From Neisseriaceae bacterium (GTDB taxonomy: Bacteria; Pseudomonadota; Gammaproteobacteria; Burkholderiales; Neisseriaceae), in NCBI GenBank assembly GCA_017989485.1, contig JAGNPU010000074.1:1-7835 (forward strand): DNA of 7,835 nt, in the 5' to 3' direction. The position numbers and the translations under genes are program-made. The notes under the pieces were generated by a model. It did not search any database and was not told the DNA's origin. It saw only the letters and a list, made by a program, of their open reading frames with translations. Positions 1 through 6,428 of this stretch are shown here, piece after piece. Each line of letters starts with the position of its first letter. Position 1 is the stretch's first letter.

Positions 1-1
1 G

Positions 2-2059
2 GCCTACATTGTTTACCGTGCCAATCGGCAGCGCATGCGCGACATGAGCAGCGGCCTGATGACGGTATTGGCCGACTTAAGCAATACCGATGCGGCCCAC
101 TCTGATTTAAAACGCGAGAATGCCAATATTGATGCCGACACCGCCATGGGCACGATGTTGAAGTATGGCTCAGAAGCCGCAAAGAAATACTACGACCTGT
201 TTGTGTTGCAGCCGGCCCACGCCGAGGCCCATCATCGGGGCGACATCCACATTCATGACCTGGATTTTCTGACCCTGACCACGACGTGTTGCCAAATTGA
301 TTTAACCGCCCTATTTGCCCATGGCTTTGGCACCGGCCACGGGTTTTTGCGCGCACCGCAAAGCATCCACGCCTACTCTGCGCTGGCCTGTATTGCGATC
401 CAGTCGAATCAAAACGACCAGCATGGCGGCCAATCCATCCCCATGTTTGATTTCGCCATGGCGGCGGGCGTGGACAAAACCCACGCCAAACACTATGTGG
501 ATAACTTAAGTAAGGCTTTGGCCTTATTGACCGATGTGCCGGTGGCCACCGTCATACAGCGTTTGGCCGATGAGTTGCCCACAGGGCCCGGTCTGGCGGA
601 GGTCGCCACTTATCAACAGGCCGAGGCCCCGCTGCTGTCCGCCTTGGGCTTGTCCACAGAGGTGATACACACCCTACAGGCCCATGTGGCCACCGTCAGC
701 TGGCAAGACACCGATAAAAGCACCTATCAGGCGATGGAAGCGTTTATCCACAATCTGAACACCATGCATTCGCGCGCCGGCGCCCAAATACCCTTCTCGT
801 CGATTAACTACGGCACCGACACGTCGGCGGCCGGCCGTATGGTCATGCGCAATCTGTTGTTGGCCACGGAGCAAGGCTTGGGCCAGGGGGAAACGGCGAT
901 TTTCCCCATCCAAATTTTTAAGGTGAAAGACGGGATTAACGGCCTGGTGGGCGACCCTAATCATGACTTATTGCAGCTAAGCTGTCGGGTCAGCGCCAAG
1001 CGGCTGTTCCCTAATTTTTCCTTTCTGGATGCCCCGTTTAACGCCGATTTTTATCGTCCCGGTCGGCCTGAGACCGAGGTGGCCTATATGGGTTGCCGCA
1101 CGCGGGTGATGAGCAACGTGCACGACCCCGAACAGGCCATGGTGAGCGGCCGTGGCAACCTCAGCTTCACCACGATTAATCTGCCGCGCCTGGGCCTATT
1201 ACACCGCGGTGACGTGCAGGGATTTTATGCGGCCTTAGACCAGCAAATTGATTTGGTGGTGTCGCAGCTGTGGGCACGCTATCAGATACAGGCCCAAAAA
1301 AAGGTCAAAAACTTCCCCTTTCTCATGGGTCAGGGCGTGTGGTTGGATTCGGCGACCCTGGGCCCGGAAGACCCCATCGGTGAAGTGCTCAAGCACGGCA
1401 CGCTCACGGTTGGCTTTATTGGCCTGGCCGAATGCCTGATGGCCTTAATGGGGGCCCACCATGGTGAATCTGCCGACGCACAGGCCACGGGCCTGGCCAT
1501 TGTTGGCTATATGCGTGCGCGTATGGACGCCTATGCCCAGCAGTATCGGCTGAATTATTCGTTGATTGCCACACCGGCTGAGGGCACGGCGGGCCGGTTT
1601 GTCAAAATGGACAGACAGCGCTTCGGCTTGATCAAAGGGGTGACCGACCGGGCTTATTACACCAATAGTTTTCATGTGCCGGTGTATTTTGCCACCACCG
1701 CGTTTGCCAAAATCAGCATAGAAGCCCCCTATCATGCCTTAACCAATGGGGGGCACATTACCTATGTGGAAGTGGATGGCGATCCGAGTAAAAATCTGGC
1801 GGCGTTCGAAAAAATCATTCAGGCCATGAAGCAGGCCGGCATAGGCTATGGCTCCATCAACCATCCGGTAGACCGTGATCCCGCCTGTGGGTTTACCGGC
1901 ATCATCGACGATGAGTGCCCCCAATGTGGGCGTTTTGACACCGACGGCGGCCCACAATTTGAGCGGATACGCCGAATTACGGGCTATTTGGTGGGCACGC
2001 TGGCGCGCTTTAATGACGCCAAACGGGCCGAAGAACGCGATCGGGTCAAACACCGATAG
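2..2059 (+). CDS. nrdD: Anaerobic (class III) ribonucleoside-triphosphate reductase NrdD, 5' end missing
   Basis: This is the catalytic subunit that reduces ribonucleoside triphosphates to dNTPs in the absence of oxygen, using a glycyl radical installed by NrdG. The frame is open to the left edge, and its first residues (AYIVYRANRQR) look like the end of the N-terminal ATP-cone regulatory domain, so most of that domain lies outside the window. Residues here are counted from the Met codon at 35, which is internal and not the start. Visible hallmarks are HRGDIHIHDLDF (67-78), TTCCQIDL (83-90), NQNDQHGGQSIP (125-136), GCRTRV (353-358) with the likely thiyl-radical Cys354, and the C-terminal glycyl-radical segment RITGYLVG (647-654) with Gly650. 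A Cys cluster (C618, C628, C631) just before the radical loop corresponds to the family's zinc site. The radical segment and the HGGQSIP region resemble the Neisseria/Thermotoga-type enzymes more than E. coli NrdD. The gene is co-transcribed with nrdG; its promoter is out of view. The assignment is firm. Confidence 0.97.
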   Translation, partial: AYIVYRANRQRMRDMSSGLMTVLADLSNTDAAHSDLKRENANIDADTAMGTMLKYGSEAAKKYYDLFVLQPAHAEAHHRGDIHIHDLDFLTLTTTCCQIDLTALFAHGFGTGHGFLRAPQSIHAYSALACIAIQSNQNDQHGGQSIPMFDFAMAAGVDKTHAKHYVDNLSKALALLTDVPVATVIQRLADELPTGPGLAEVATYQQAEAPLLSALGLSTEVIHTLQAHVATVSWQDTDKSTYQAMEAFIHNLNTMHSRAGAQIPFSSINYGTDTSAAGRMVMRNLLLATEQGLGQGETAIFPIQIFKVKDGINGLVGDPNHDLLQLSCRVSAKRLFPNFSFLDAPFNADFYRPGRPETEVAYMGCRTRVMSNVHDPEQAMVSGRGNLSFTTINLPRLGLLHRGDVQGFYAALDQQIDLVVSQLWARYQIQAQKKVKNFPFLMGQGVWLDSATLGPEDPIGEVLKHGTLTVGFIGLAECLMALMGAHHGESADAQATGLAIVGYMRARMDAYAQQYRLNYSLIATPAEGTAGRFVKMDRQRFGLIKGVTDRAYYTNSFHVPVYFATTAFAKISIEAPYHALTNGGHITYVEVDGDPSKNLAAFEKIIQAMKQAGIGYGSINHPVDRDPACGFTGIIDDECPQCGRFDTDGGPQFERIRRITGYLVGTLARFNDAKRAEERDRVKHR

Positions 2060-2063
2060 GAGG
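2058..2063 (+). promoter_or_regulatory. Ribosome binding site of nrdG overlapping the nrdD stop codon
   Basis: A perfect AGGAGG begins within the nrdD TAG stop codon (2057-2059) and stands 6 nt before the ATG at 2070. It decides the nrdG start against in-frame codons further upstream inside nrdD. The arrangement implies translational coupling of the reductase and its activase. Confidence 0.85.
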
Positions 2064-2069
2064 TTGTAC

Positions 2070-2549
2070 ATGGCGTTAAACCTAGCCGGCATGGCGTTGG
2101 AGTCGATCGTGGACGGGCCGGGATTGCGGCTCACCGTGTTCACTCAGGGCTGCCGCCATCACTGTCGCGGCTGTCATAATCCGCAAACCTGGTCGTTCCG
2201 CCCGCAACAATCCTGGACCATTGCGGCGATTGTGGCCCTGATTCAGGCCAACCCCCTGTTGGATGGCCTCACCCTCAGCGGTGGCGATCCGTTTGAGCAG
2301 GTCGCCGCCTGCACCGAGTTGGCGCTGGCGGTCAAGGCCTTAGGCCTGAACGTGGTGACGTATACCGGCTACACCATAGAGGCGTTGCTGGCCGATCCTG
2401 ATCGACGGGCCTTGGTGCTGGCGTCTGACTGGCTCATCGATGGCCGTTTTGAGGCCGACCTCAAAACGCTGACCCAGCCTTTTGTCGGGTCCAGCAATCA
2501 GCGCATGATTGCGGTGGGGGCCTATTTGGCGGGAGTCAAATCGGTCTGA
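2070..2549 (+). CDS. nrdG: Anaerobic ribonucleotide reductase-activating protein NrdG (radical SAM)
   Basis: NrdG is a cytoplasmic radical S-adenosylmethionine enzyme that uses a [4Fe-4S] cluster to cleave SAM and place the stable glycyl radical on NrdD. The product is 159 aa, close to the usual length of about 155 aa. The radical SAM motif CRHHCRGC gives the cluster ligands Cys28, Cys32 and Cys35 (CX3CX2C). It is preceded by SIVDGPGLR (12-20), typical of activases. The SAM-contacting SGGDPF is at 70-75, DGRF at 124-127 and the C-terminal FVGSSNQR at 138-145. The ATG at 2070 was chosen for the ideal AGGAGG 6 nt upstream; the frame stays open back to 1875 inside nrdD, but that part is only overlap. 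It follows nrdD after 10 nt, the standard nrdDG order. The stop codon touches a parS-like palindrome. Confidence 0.97.
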   Translation: MALNLAGMALESIVDGPGLRLTVFTQGCRHHCRGCHNPQTWSFRPQQSWTIAAIVALIQANPLLDGLTLSGGDPFEQVAACTELALAVKALGLNVVTYTGYTIEALLADPDRRALVLASDWLIDGRFEADLKTLTQPFVGSSNQRMIAVGAYLAGVKSV

Positions 2550-2564
2550 GTTTCACGTGAAACG
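2549..2564. promoter_or_regulatory. Putative parS centromere site (ParB binding)
   Basis: The bases read AGTTTCACGTGAAACG. The inner 14 (2550-2563) form a perfect palindrome, GTTTCACGTGAAAC, identical to the core of the bacterial parS consensus TGTTTCACGTGAAACA; only the two outermost bases differ. ParB dimers bind such sites and spread to build the ParABS partition complex, generally near the replication origin. The site starts on the last base of the nrdG stop codon, so it is intergenic. The identity is inferred from the motif alone: no parA or parB gene is in the window. It could in principle be another palindromic operator, but a 14-base match is unlikely by chance. Confidence 0.75.
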
Positions 2565-2635
2565 TCGGGATGTCAAATAACCATTAAAATCAATAAGATA
2601 TCGCTGTGGTGAATCTTTGCTGCTTTGGTGACCGT

Positions 2636-2688
2636 GAGCCCCTTTAAAATCACGCCTCAGCCAGTCTGGCGGGGCGTTAAAGGGGCTC
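2636..2688. repeat. Long compound inverted repeat / hairpin downstream of nrdG
   Basis: The arm GAGCCCCTTTAA (2636-2647) is exactly complementary to TTAAAGGGGCTC (2677-2688), a 12-bp perfect outer stem. The intervening 29 nt fold further. CGCCTC (2653-2658) pairs with GGGGCG (2671-2676) with one G-U pair. After a bulged A, GCCA (2660-2663) pairs with TGGC (2667-2670) around a 3-nt GTC loop. On one side a 5-nt bulge (AATCA) separates the inner and outer stems. There is no T-run after either end, so it is not a canonical rho-independent terminator. It could be the nrdDG transcript end, a processed RNA structure, or a palindromic repeat element. Confidence 0.7.
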
Positions 2689-2963
2689 TCCGCTCCGGTT
2701 GCTAAATGTAAGCTTTTATTCAGGTAATCACAAAGTGATTTTTGACCTGCCGCAGCGGTTTGGCCATTGTTGGGTGCGCAATCGCCGGCTTGCTCGTCAA
2801 TACGGCCTTAAGCCAAGAAAGAGGCATTGTTATGCCATTAAGGTTTTTTTGGGGCAGAATCAATATAGGTTAACATCATTATTTAATGGCAAATACATTA
2901 TGGTGTCGGTTTAATTTAAGGACTTATTTATGATGATGAATTAAACGACAATTCACTATTTTG

Positions 2964-2995
2964 GCCCATAATCATGCACATGGGGTATTGTGGGC
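2964..2995. repeat. Small imperfect inverted repeat upstream of the rhtA promoter
   Basis: GCCCATAAT (2964-2972) pairs with ATTGTGGGC (2987-2995) over 9 bp with one G-U pair around a 14-nt loop. It ends 11 nt before the -35 hexamer of the predicted rhtA promoter. It may be an operator half-site pair or simply chance; no regulator can be named. Confidence 0.35.
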
Positions 2996-3006
2996 GTGCG
3001 CTGTGA

Positions 3007-3035
3007 TTGACAGCCCAAGGCGTAAGGGTCATGAT
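3007..3035 (+). promoter_or_regulatory. Predicted sigma-70 promoter of rhtA
   Basis: A perfect -35 hexamer TTGACA (3007-3012) is followed after exactly 17 bp by CATGAT (3030-3035), which matches 4 of 6 bases of the -10 consensus. Transcription would start near 3042, leaving a leader of about 60 nt before the ATG at 3104. An alternative -10, CATAAT at 3058-3063, lacks a good -35 partner. Confidence 0.5.
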
Positions 3036-3103
3036 TTGCGCTGTTGCTACGATTTATCATAATTTCTTACTGTTAACACCCACTTACCCATCAAGAGTTT
3101 TTC

Positions 3104-3982
3104 ATGACTGCCACCAAACAAGCCATCTGGTTTCCCATCGCCATATTGATCGCGGCCATGCTGTCGATACAATCAGGCGCCCTGCTCGCCAAGAGCTTAT
3201 TCCCCATTATTGGGGCCCATGGCATCACGGCTTTGCGCCTGTCCATTGCCTGCGTGATGCTGGCGGTGGTGTTTAAGCCATGGCGGCTTAAGTGGCATGA
3301 GGTCGACAAAAAGTCCCTGCTGATTTATGGCCTGTCCTTAGGCGGGATGAATTTTTTGTTTTACCAATCATTGAATACCGTGCCCTTAGGCATTGCGGTG
3401 GCCTTGGAGTTTACCGGACCTTTGGCCGTGGCCATGTTTTCGGCGCGACGGCCGATAGACTTTGTTTGGGTGCTGTTGGTGATGGTGGGGCTTTACCATT
3501 TATTGCCCTTAGGCGATGCCCACAATGCCGACCTAATCGGCTGCCTGTATGCGCTGGCCGCCGGCGTGTGCTGGGCGGTGTACATTATTTATGGCCAAAA
3601 AGCCGGCCGCCAGCACGGCTCTAGCGCCGTGGCCGTGGGCAGCCTCTTGGCGGCCCTGCTGTTCTTCCCCATTGGGCTGATCGGCAACGGCATGGCGCTG
3701 TTTGACCCGGCCATACTGCCCACGGCGGTGGCGGTGGCGGTGATGTCGACGGCCGTGCCTTATACCTTAGAAATGATGGCCTTAACCCGCCTGCCGGCCA
3801 AAACCTTTGGGACCTTAATGAGTTTAGAGCCGGCCGTTGCCGCCATTTTGGGGATGACGTTTTTACAGGAATACCTCAGCCTCACCCAGTGGTTGGCCCT
3901 GCTGGCCGTGATCTGTGCTTCTGCCGGTGCGGCGCTGACGATACAGCCTAAGCCGCTGCACAAAAAGGCCAAAGCCCCTTAG
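3104..3982 (+). CDS. rhtA: Threonine/homoserine exporter RhtA, EamA (DMT) family
   Basis: This is an inner-membrane transporter of the drug/metabolite transporter superfamily. E. coli RhtA exports threonine and homoserine, protecting the cell from their excess. The 292-aa product is hydrophobic along its length, compatible with ten membrane helices in two EamA repeats (about residues 10-137 and 147-280). Stretches nearly identical to my recollection of E. coli RhtA (295 aa) are SLFPIIGAHGITALRL (31-46), LGGMNFLFYQSL (79-90), TVPLGIAVALEFTGPLAVA (92-110), ARRPIDFVWV (114-123) and ALTRLPAKTFGTLMSLEPA (226-244). The C-terminus is a basic cytoplasmic tail. The start at 3104 is preceded by a weak AAGAG 6 nt upstream; a TTGACA-type promoter lies at 3007-3035. 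It is a single-gene unit convergent with argE. The exact substrate is inferred from similarity; related members export other amino acids. Confidence 0.9.
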   Translation: MTATKQAIWFPIAILIAAMLSIQSGALLAKSLFPIIGAHGITALRLSIACVMLAVVFKPWRLKWHEVDKKSLLIYGLSLGGMNFLFYQSLNTVPLGIAVALEFTGPLAVAMFSARRPIDFVWVLLVMVGLYHLLPLGDAHNADLIGCLYALAAGVCWAVYIIYGQKAGRQHGSSAVAVGSLLAALLFFPIGLIGNGMALFDPAILPTAVAVAVMSTAVPYTLEMMALTRLPAKTFGTLMSLEPAVAAILGMTFLQEYLSLTQWLALLAVICASAGAALTIQPKPLHKKAKAP

Positions 3983-3999
3983 GGCGATGGCCGGTAAGG

Positions 4000-4040
4000 A
4001 AAAAGCCTGAATCCCGTACAGCACGGGATTCAGGCTTTTT
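4000..4040. terminator. Bidirectional rho-independent terminator between rhtA and argE
   Basis: AAAAAGCCTGAATCCCGT (4000-4017) is perfectly complementary to ACGGGATTCAGGCTTTTT (4023-4040), an 18-bp stem with a 5-nt loop (ACAGC). The T5 tract serves plus-strand transcripts leaving rhtA, 18 nt after its stop. The complementary A5 tract serves minus-strand transcripts leaving argE, 14 nt after its stop. Confidence 0.93.
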
Positions 4041-4054
4041 GTATGGGCGGTGGC

Positions 4055-5212
4055 TTATGCCTGCATGGAAGCCAATAGCTGGTTTAAAAAGAGGTCGCAC
4101 TGGTCGAGCTGGGCCAGGCTGACAAACTCATCTGGCTTATGCGCCTGCTGGATGTCGCCCGGGCCGCAGACCAAGGTGGTGATGTTGGCCTGTTGAAACA
4201 GGCCGGCTTCGGTGGCGTAGGCAACCTTGTGCTTTTGTTTGGCGCCGACCAGCTTGGCCACCAGCTGTCTTAAGGCGGGGCTGTCTAGGGCCTCACCCAA
4301 GGGCGGCACCTGGTTGATTTGGGTGAGTTCGATGTGGGCGTGGGGCACCACCGCCTGCATGTCTGCCAGTGCCTTGGCGACATAGGCCTCGATCGGGGCC
4401 AGAATGGCGGCGGCGTCCAGGCCTGGCAGCTGGCGATACTCAAAGAAGAATTCGCACAGCTCGGGCACGATGTTCATGGCCTGCCCGCCTTTGATGAGGC
4501 CGGTCGACAGCGTGGTAAAGGGCACGTCAAAATCGGCATCAAAGGGGCCGTTGGCCTGATAGCGGCGGGCTTCGTCGTTGATGAAGCAAATGATGCGGGC
4601 GGCGTATTCAATGGCATTGACGCCGCTGGGGGTCAGCGAAGAGTGGGCCGCATGGCCGTGTACCGAACACTTATAGCCGTTAATGCCCTTGTGCGCCACC
4701 ACCATTTTCATGCTGGTGGGTTCACCCACAATGCAGGCGCTGGGGCTGAGGCCGCGCTGCTGTAGCGCGTCCAACATCACCGGTGCGCCGAGGCAGCCGA
4801 TTTCTTCATCGTAGGACAGGGCCAGATGCAGGGGGGTGTTTAAGGGCTTGGCCATGGCCGCAGGCAGCAGCGCCAGGCTGGCGCCGATAAAGCCCTTCAT
4901 GTCGCAGGTGCCGCGGCCGTACAGCTTGCCGTCGGCAATGTGGGCGTCAAAGGGATTGCTTTGCCAGTTTTGGCCCGTCACGGGGACCACGTCGGTGTGG
5001 CCGGATAAAATCGTGCCCCCGGCCAGATTGCCTTGGGCATCGGGCACGGTCACAAACAAATTGGCCTTGCTTTTGTCGGCGTTATACGCCAGCCACGGCT
5101 TGAGGCCAAGGCCGTTGAGATGGTCTTGCACCATGTCGATGAGGGCGAGGTTAGAGAGTTTGCTGGTGGTGTCTACGCCCACCAAGGCTTGGGTCCATGC
5201 GACGGTATTCAT
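4055..5212 (-). CDS. argE: Acetylornithine deacetylase ArgE (M20 metallopeptidase family)
   Basis: ArgE hydrolyses N2-acetyl-L-ornithine to ornithine and acetate in linear arginine biosynthesis, as a cytoplasmic dinuclear zinc enzyme. The 385-aa product matches the family length (E. coli 383). Metal and catalytic residues are all present: SGHTDVVP (70-77) with His72 and Asp74, GRGTCDMKG (99-107) with the bridging Asp104, YDEEIG (134-139) with general base Glu136 and ligand Glu137, GEPT (163-166) with Glu164, and the C-terminal AHKPDEF (357-363) with His358. HGHAAHSS (185-192) belongs to the dimerisation (lid) domain. The frame stays open on the same strand up to 5650 inside mrp, but the ATG at 5212 is preferred: AAAGG lies 5 nt upstream and similarity begins at MNTVAWTQ. 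It follows the mrp terminator, so it is probably transcribed alone. I see no clear promoter or ArgR box in the roughly 70 nt before it. DapE and CPG2 relatives were considered, but motifs and length fit ArgE best. Confidence 0.93.
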   Translation of the reverse strand: MNTVAWTQALVGVDTTSKLSNLALIDMVQDHLNGLGLKPWLAYNADKSKANLFVTVPDAQGNLAGGTILSGHTDVVPVTGQNWQSNPFDAHIADGKLYGRGTCDMKGFIGASLALLPAAMAKPLNTPLHLALSYDEEIGCLGAPVMLDALQQRGLSPSACIVGEPTSMKMVVAHKGINGYKCSVHGHAAHSSLTPSGVNAIEYAARIICFINDEARRYQANGPFDADFDVPFTTLSTGLIKGGQAMNIVPELCEFFFEYRQLPGLDAAAILAPIEAYVAKALADMQAVVPHAHIELTQINQVPPLGEALDSPALRQLVAKLVGAKQKHKVAYATEAGLFQQANITTLVCGPGDIQQAHKPDEFVSLAQLDQCDLFLNQLLASMQA

Positions 5213-5283
5213 ATTGGCCTTTATAGTGTGTTTCCCTAACCTTAGAGGATTCTGGCCCTCAGGGCAATCAAAATTGGCAGGCA

Positions 5284-5309
5284 GAAAAAAAGCCGCCCGG
5301 TGGGCGGCT
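5284..5309 (-). terminator. Rho-independent terminator of the waaA-mrp transcript
   Basis: Read on the minus strand, AGCCGCCC pairs with GGGCGGCT in a GC-rich 8-bp perfect stem (5291-5298 with 5302-5309) around a 3-nt ACC loop. It is followed directly by a run of seven T (plus-strand A tract 5285-5291, whose last base also pairs in the stem). It lies about 20 nt after the mrp stop and separates mrp from argE. Confidence 0.95.
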
Positions 5310-5327
5310 GATTGAGACCGTGAGGGT

Positions 5328-6410
5328 TTATTCCACCACGATTTTGGGCATAATGCCGCTGAAGTCTTTGCTTTTTTGGGCCAGGCTGATGGCGATGTGC
5401 AAGGCCGCATCTTGATACAGCTTGGCAATTTCGGTTTCCTTGGCCTGCATGCCGACGGCGTCGCCAGCGTCCATGGCCAGACGAATCGGCATGGCCAAAG
5501 GCAGTTTGCCCAATAGCGGCACTTTGAGGTCGCCCGCCAGGGCTTCGGCGCCGCCGGTGCCAAAAATAGGCTCGGCATGGCCGCACTGGCTGCACACGTG
5601 CATCGACATGTTCTCCACCACGCCCATGATGCTGATGTTGACCTTTTCAAACATGGAAATCGCTTTTTTGGCGTCCAATAAGGCGATGTCTTGTGGGGTG
5701 CTGACCACCACGGCGCCGGTGACCGGAATCTTTTGCGACAGGGTTAACTGCACGTCGCCGGTACCCGGTGGCAGGTCGATGAAGAGGTAGTCCAAGTCGT
5801 CCCAGGCGGTTTGAAACAGCAGCTGTTGCAGGGCTTGGCTGACCATGGGCCCACGCCAGATGATGGCTTCTTTTTCTTCCACCATAAAGCCGATGGACAT
5901 CACCTGAATGTCGCCGTTGGCCACCACCGGAATAAAGTGGTCATTTTTTTGCAGCGGTTTTTCTTTGGCCACGCCCAGCATGGCGGGTTGGCTTGGGCCA
6001 TAAATGTCGGCATCAAGCACGCCGACGCGGGCGCCCATTTTGCTCATGGCCAAGGCCAGATTGGCCGTGGTGGTGGATTTGCCCACGCCGCCTTTGCCCG
6101 AGGCAATGGCGATGATGTTTTTGACGTTTTTAATCGTGCTCACACCCTGTTGCACTTTGTGCGCAACAATGTGTTGGAATAATTGTAATTGGATTTTGTC
6201 GGCGGCGACCAGGCCGTCTAGGGCGGTTTCTACCCATTGGCTAATCTCTTGGGCGATGCCCTGAATGGGGTAGCCAAACTGTAGTTTTAAGGCCAGTGAA
6301 CCGTCGTTTTGTTCGGTCAAGCCCTGCACCACTTTATCTGCGCCGAAGGTTTGCTGGGTATAAGGGTTGTGGATACTGTCTAGGGCCTGTTGGATGAGGG
6401 CTAAATTCAT
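5328..6410 (-). CDS. apbC: Mrp/ApbC family P-loop ATPase, iron-sulfur cluster carrier
   Basis: Mrp/ApbC proteins are cytoplasmic homodimeric ATPases of the MinD/SIMIBI class that bind and pass on [4Fe-4S] clusters. The 360-aa product has an N-terminal DUF59/MIP18-like domain (about 1-90), then the nucleotide-binding domain. Motifs include the deviant Walker A SGKGGVGKST (104-113) with signature Lys106 and Lys111, DADIYGPS (133-140), the switch segment DLPPGTGD (212-219), and VVENMS (264-269). Cys273 and Cys276 form the CXXC that bridges the cluster at the dimer interface. The start at 6410 is supported by AGGAG 5 nt upstream. It follows waaA after 18 nt and ends at a strong terminator, so it is the last gene of that transcript. 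A role in maturing Fe-S enzymes such as NrdG elsewhere in the window is possible but not shown. The other common gene name is mrp. Confidence 0.96.
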   Translation of the reverse strand: MNLALIQQALDSIHNPYTQQTFGADKVVQGLTEQNDGSLALKLQFGYPIQGIAQEISQWVETALDGLVAADKIQLQLFQHIVAHKVQQGVSTIKNVKNIIAIASGKGGVGKSTTTANLALAMSKMGARVGVLDADIYGPSQPAMLGVAKEKPLQKNDHFIPVVANGDIQVMSIGFMVEEKEAIIWRGPMVSQALQQLLFQTAWDDLDYLFIDLPPGTGDVQLTLSQKIPVTGAVVVSTPQDIALLDAKKAISMFEKVNISIMGVVENMSMHVCSQCGHAEPIFGTGGAEALAGDLKVPLLGKLPLAMPIRLAMDAGDAVGMQAKETEIAKLYQDAALHIAISLAQKSKDFSGIMPKIVVE

Positions 6411-6428
6411 GTGTGCTCCTGATATGGG

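Larger units (their letters stand above)
2565..3006. other. Gene-poor, AT-richer spacer between nrdG and rhtA
   Basis: No recognisable gene was found here. The DNA is visibly AT-richer than the flanking genes, especially 2570-2610 and 2820-2970. One open frame runs on the plus strand from 2681 to the TAA at 2912-2914. Its only early start is TTG at 2699, giving 71 residues rich in Arg, Lys, Tyr and Phe. It has no Shine-Dalgarno sequence and I recognise no family, so I do not call it as a gene. Two inverted repeats lie in the spacer (2636-2688 and 2964-2995). No FNR-like TTGAT-N4-ATCAA site was seen. Confidence 0.7.

Noticed and set aside
1295..1304. In-phase A AAA AAG heptamer in nrdD, the same slippery sequence as in dnaX
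   Set aside because: A -1 shift would end after about 25 codons in the middle of a conserved enzyme. No functional truncated product is known for NrdD and I saw no supporting stimulatory hairpin.
1875..2069. Longer nrdG starting inside nrdD
   Set aside because: The upstream part is an out-of-frame reading of conserved nrdD codons; AGGAGG fixes the start at 2070.
4003..4037. Neisserial DNA uptake sequence inside the terminator
   Set aside because: Only about 9 of 12 bases match the closest dialect I remember, and other GCCTGAA occurrences in the window lie in coding DNA as common Gly/Ala-Leu-Asn codons. Kept only as a question.
5213..5283. ArgR box or sigma-70 promoter upstream of argE
   Set aside because: A TTGATT-like -35 is present on the minus strand, but no -10 hexamer lies at a proper distance, and no ArgR palindrome is seen.
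4319..5315. Plus-strand open frames of 148 and 159 codons opposite argE
   Set aside because: They are antisense shadows of argE, which has a complete set of catalytic motifs. They show no ribosome binding site or recognisable domain.
5213..5650. In-frame extension of argE to a 531-residue product starting inside mrp
   Set aside because: The extra 146 residues are low-complexity Trp/Arg/Ala-rich overlap with the mrp coding frame on the same strand. The ATG at 5212 has a Shine-Dalgarno sequence and gives the family length.
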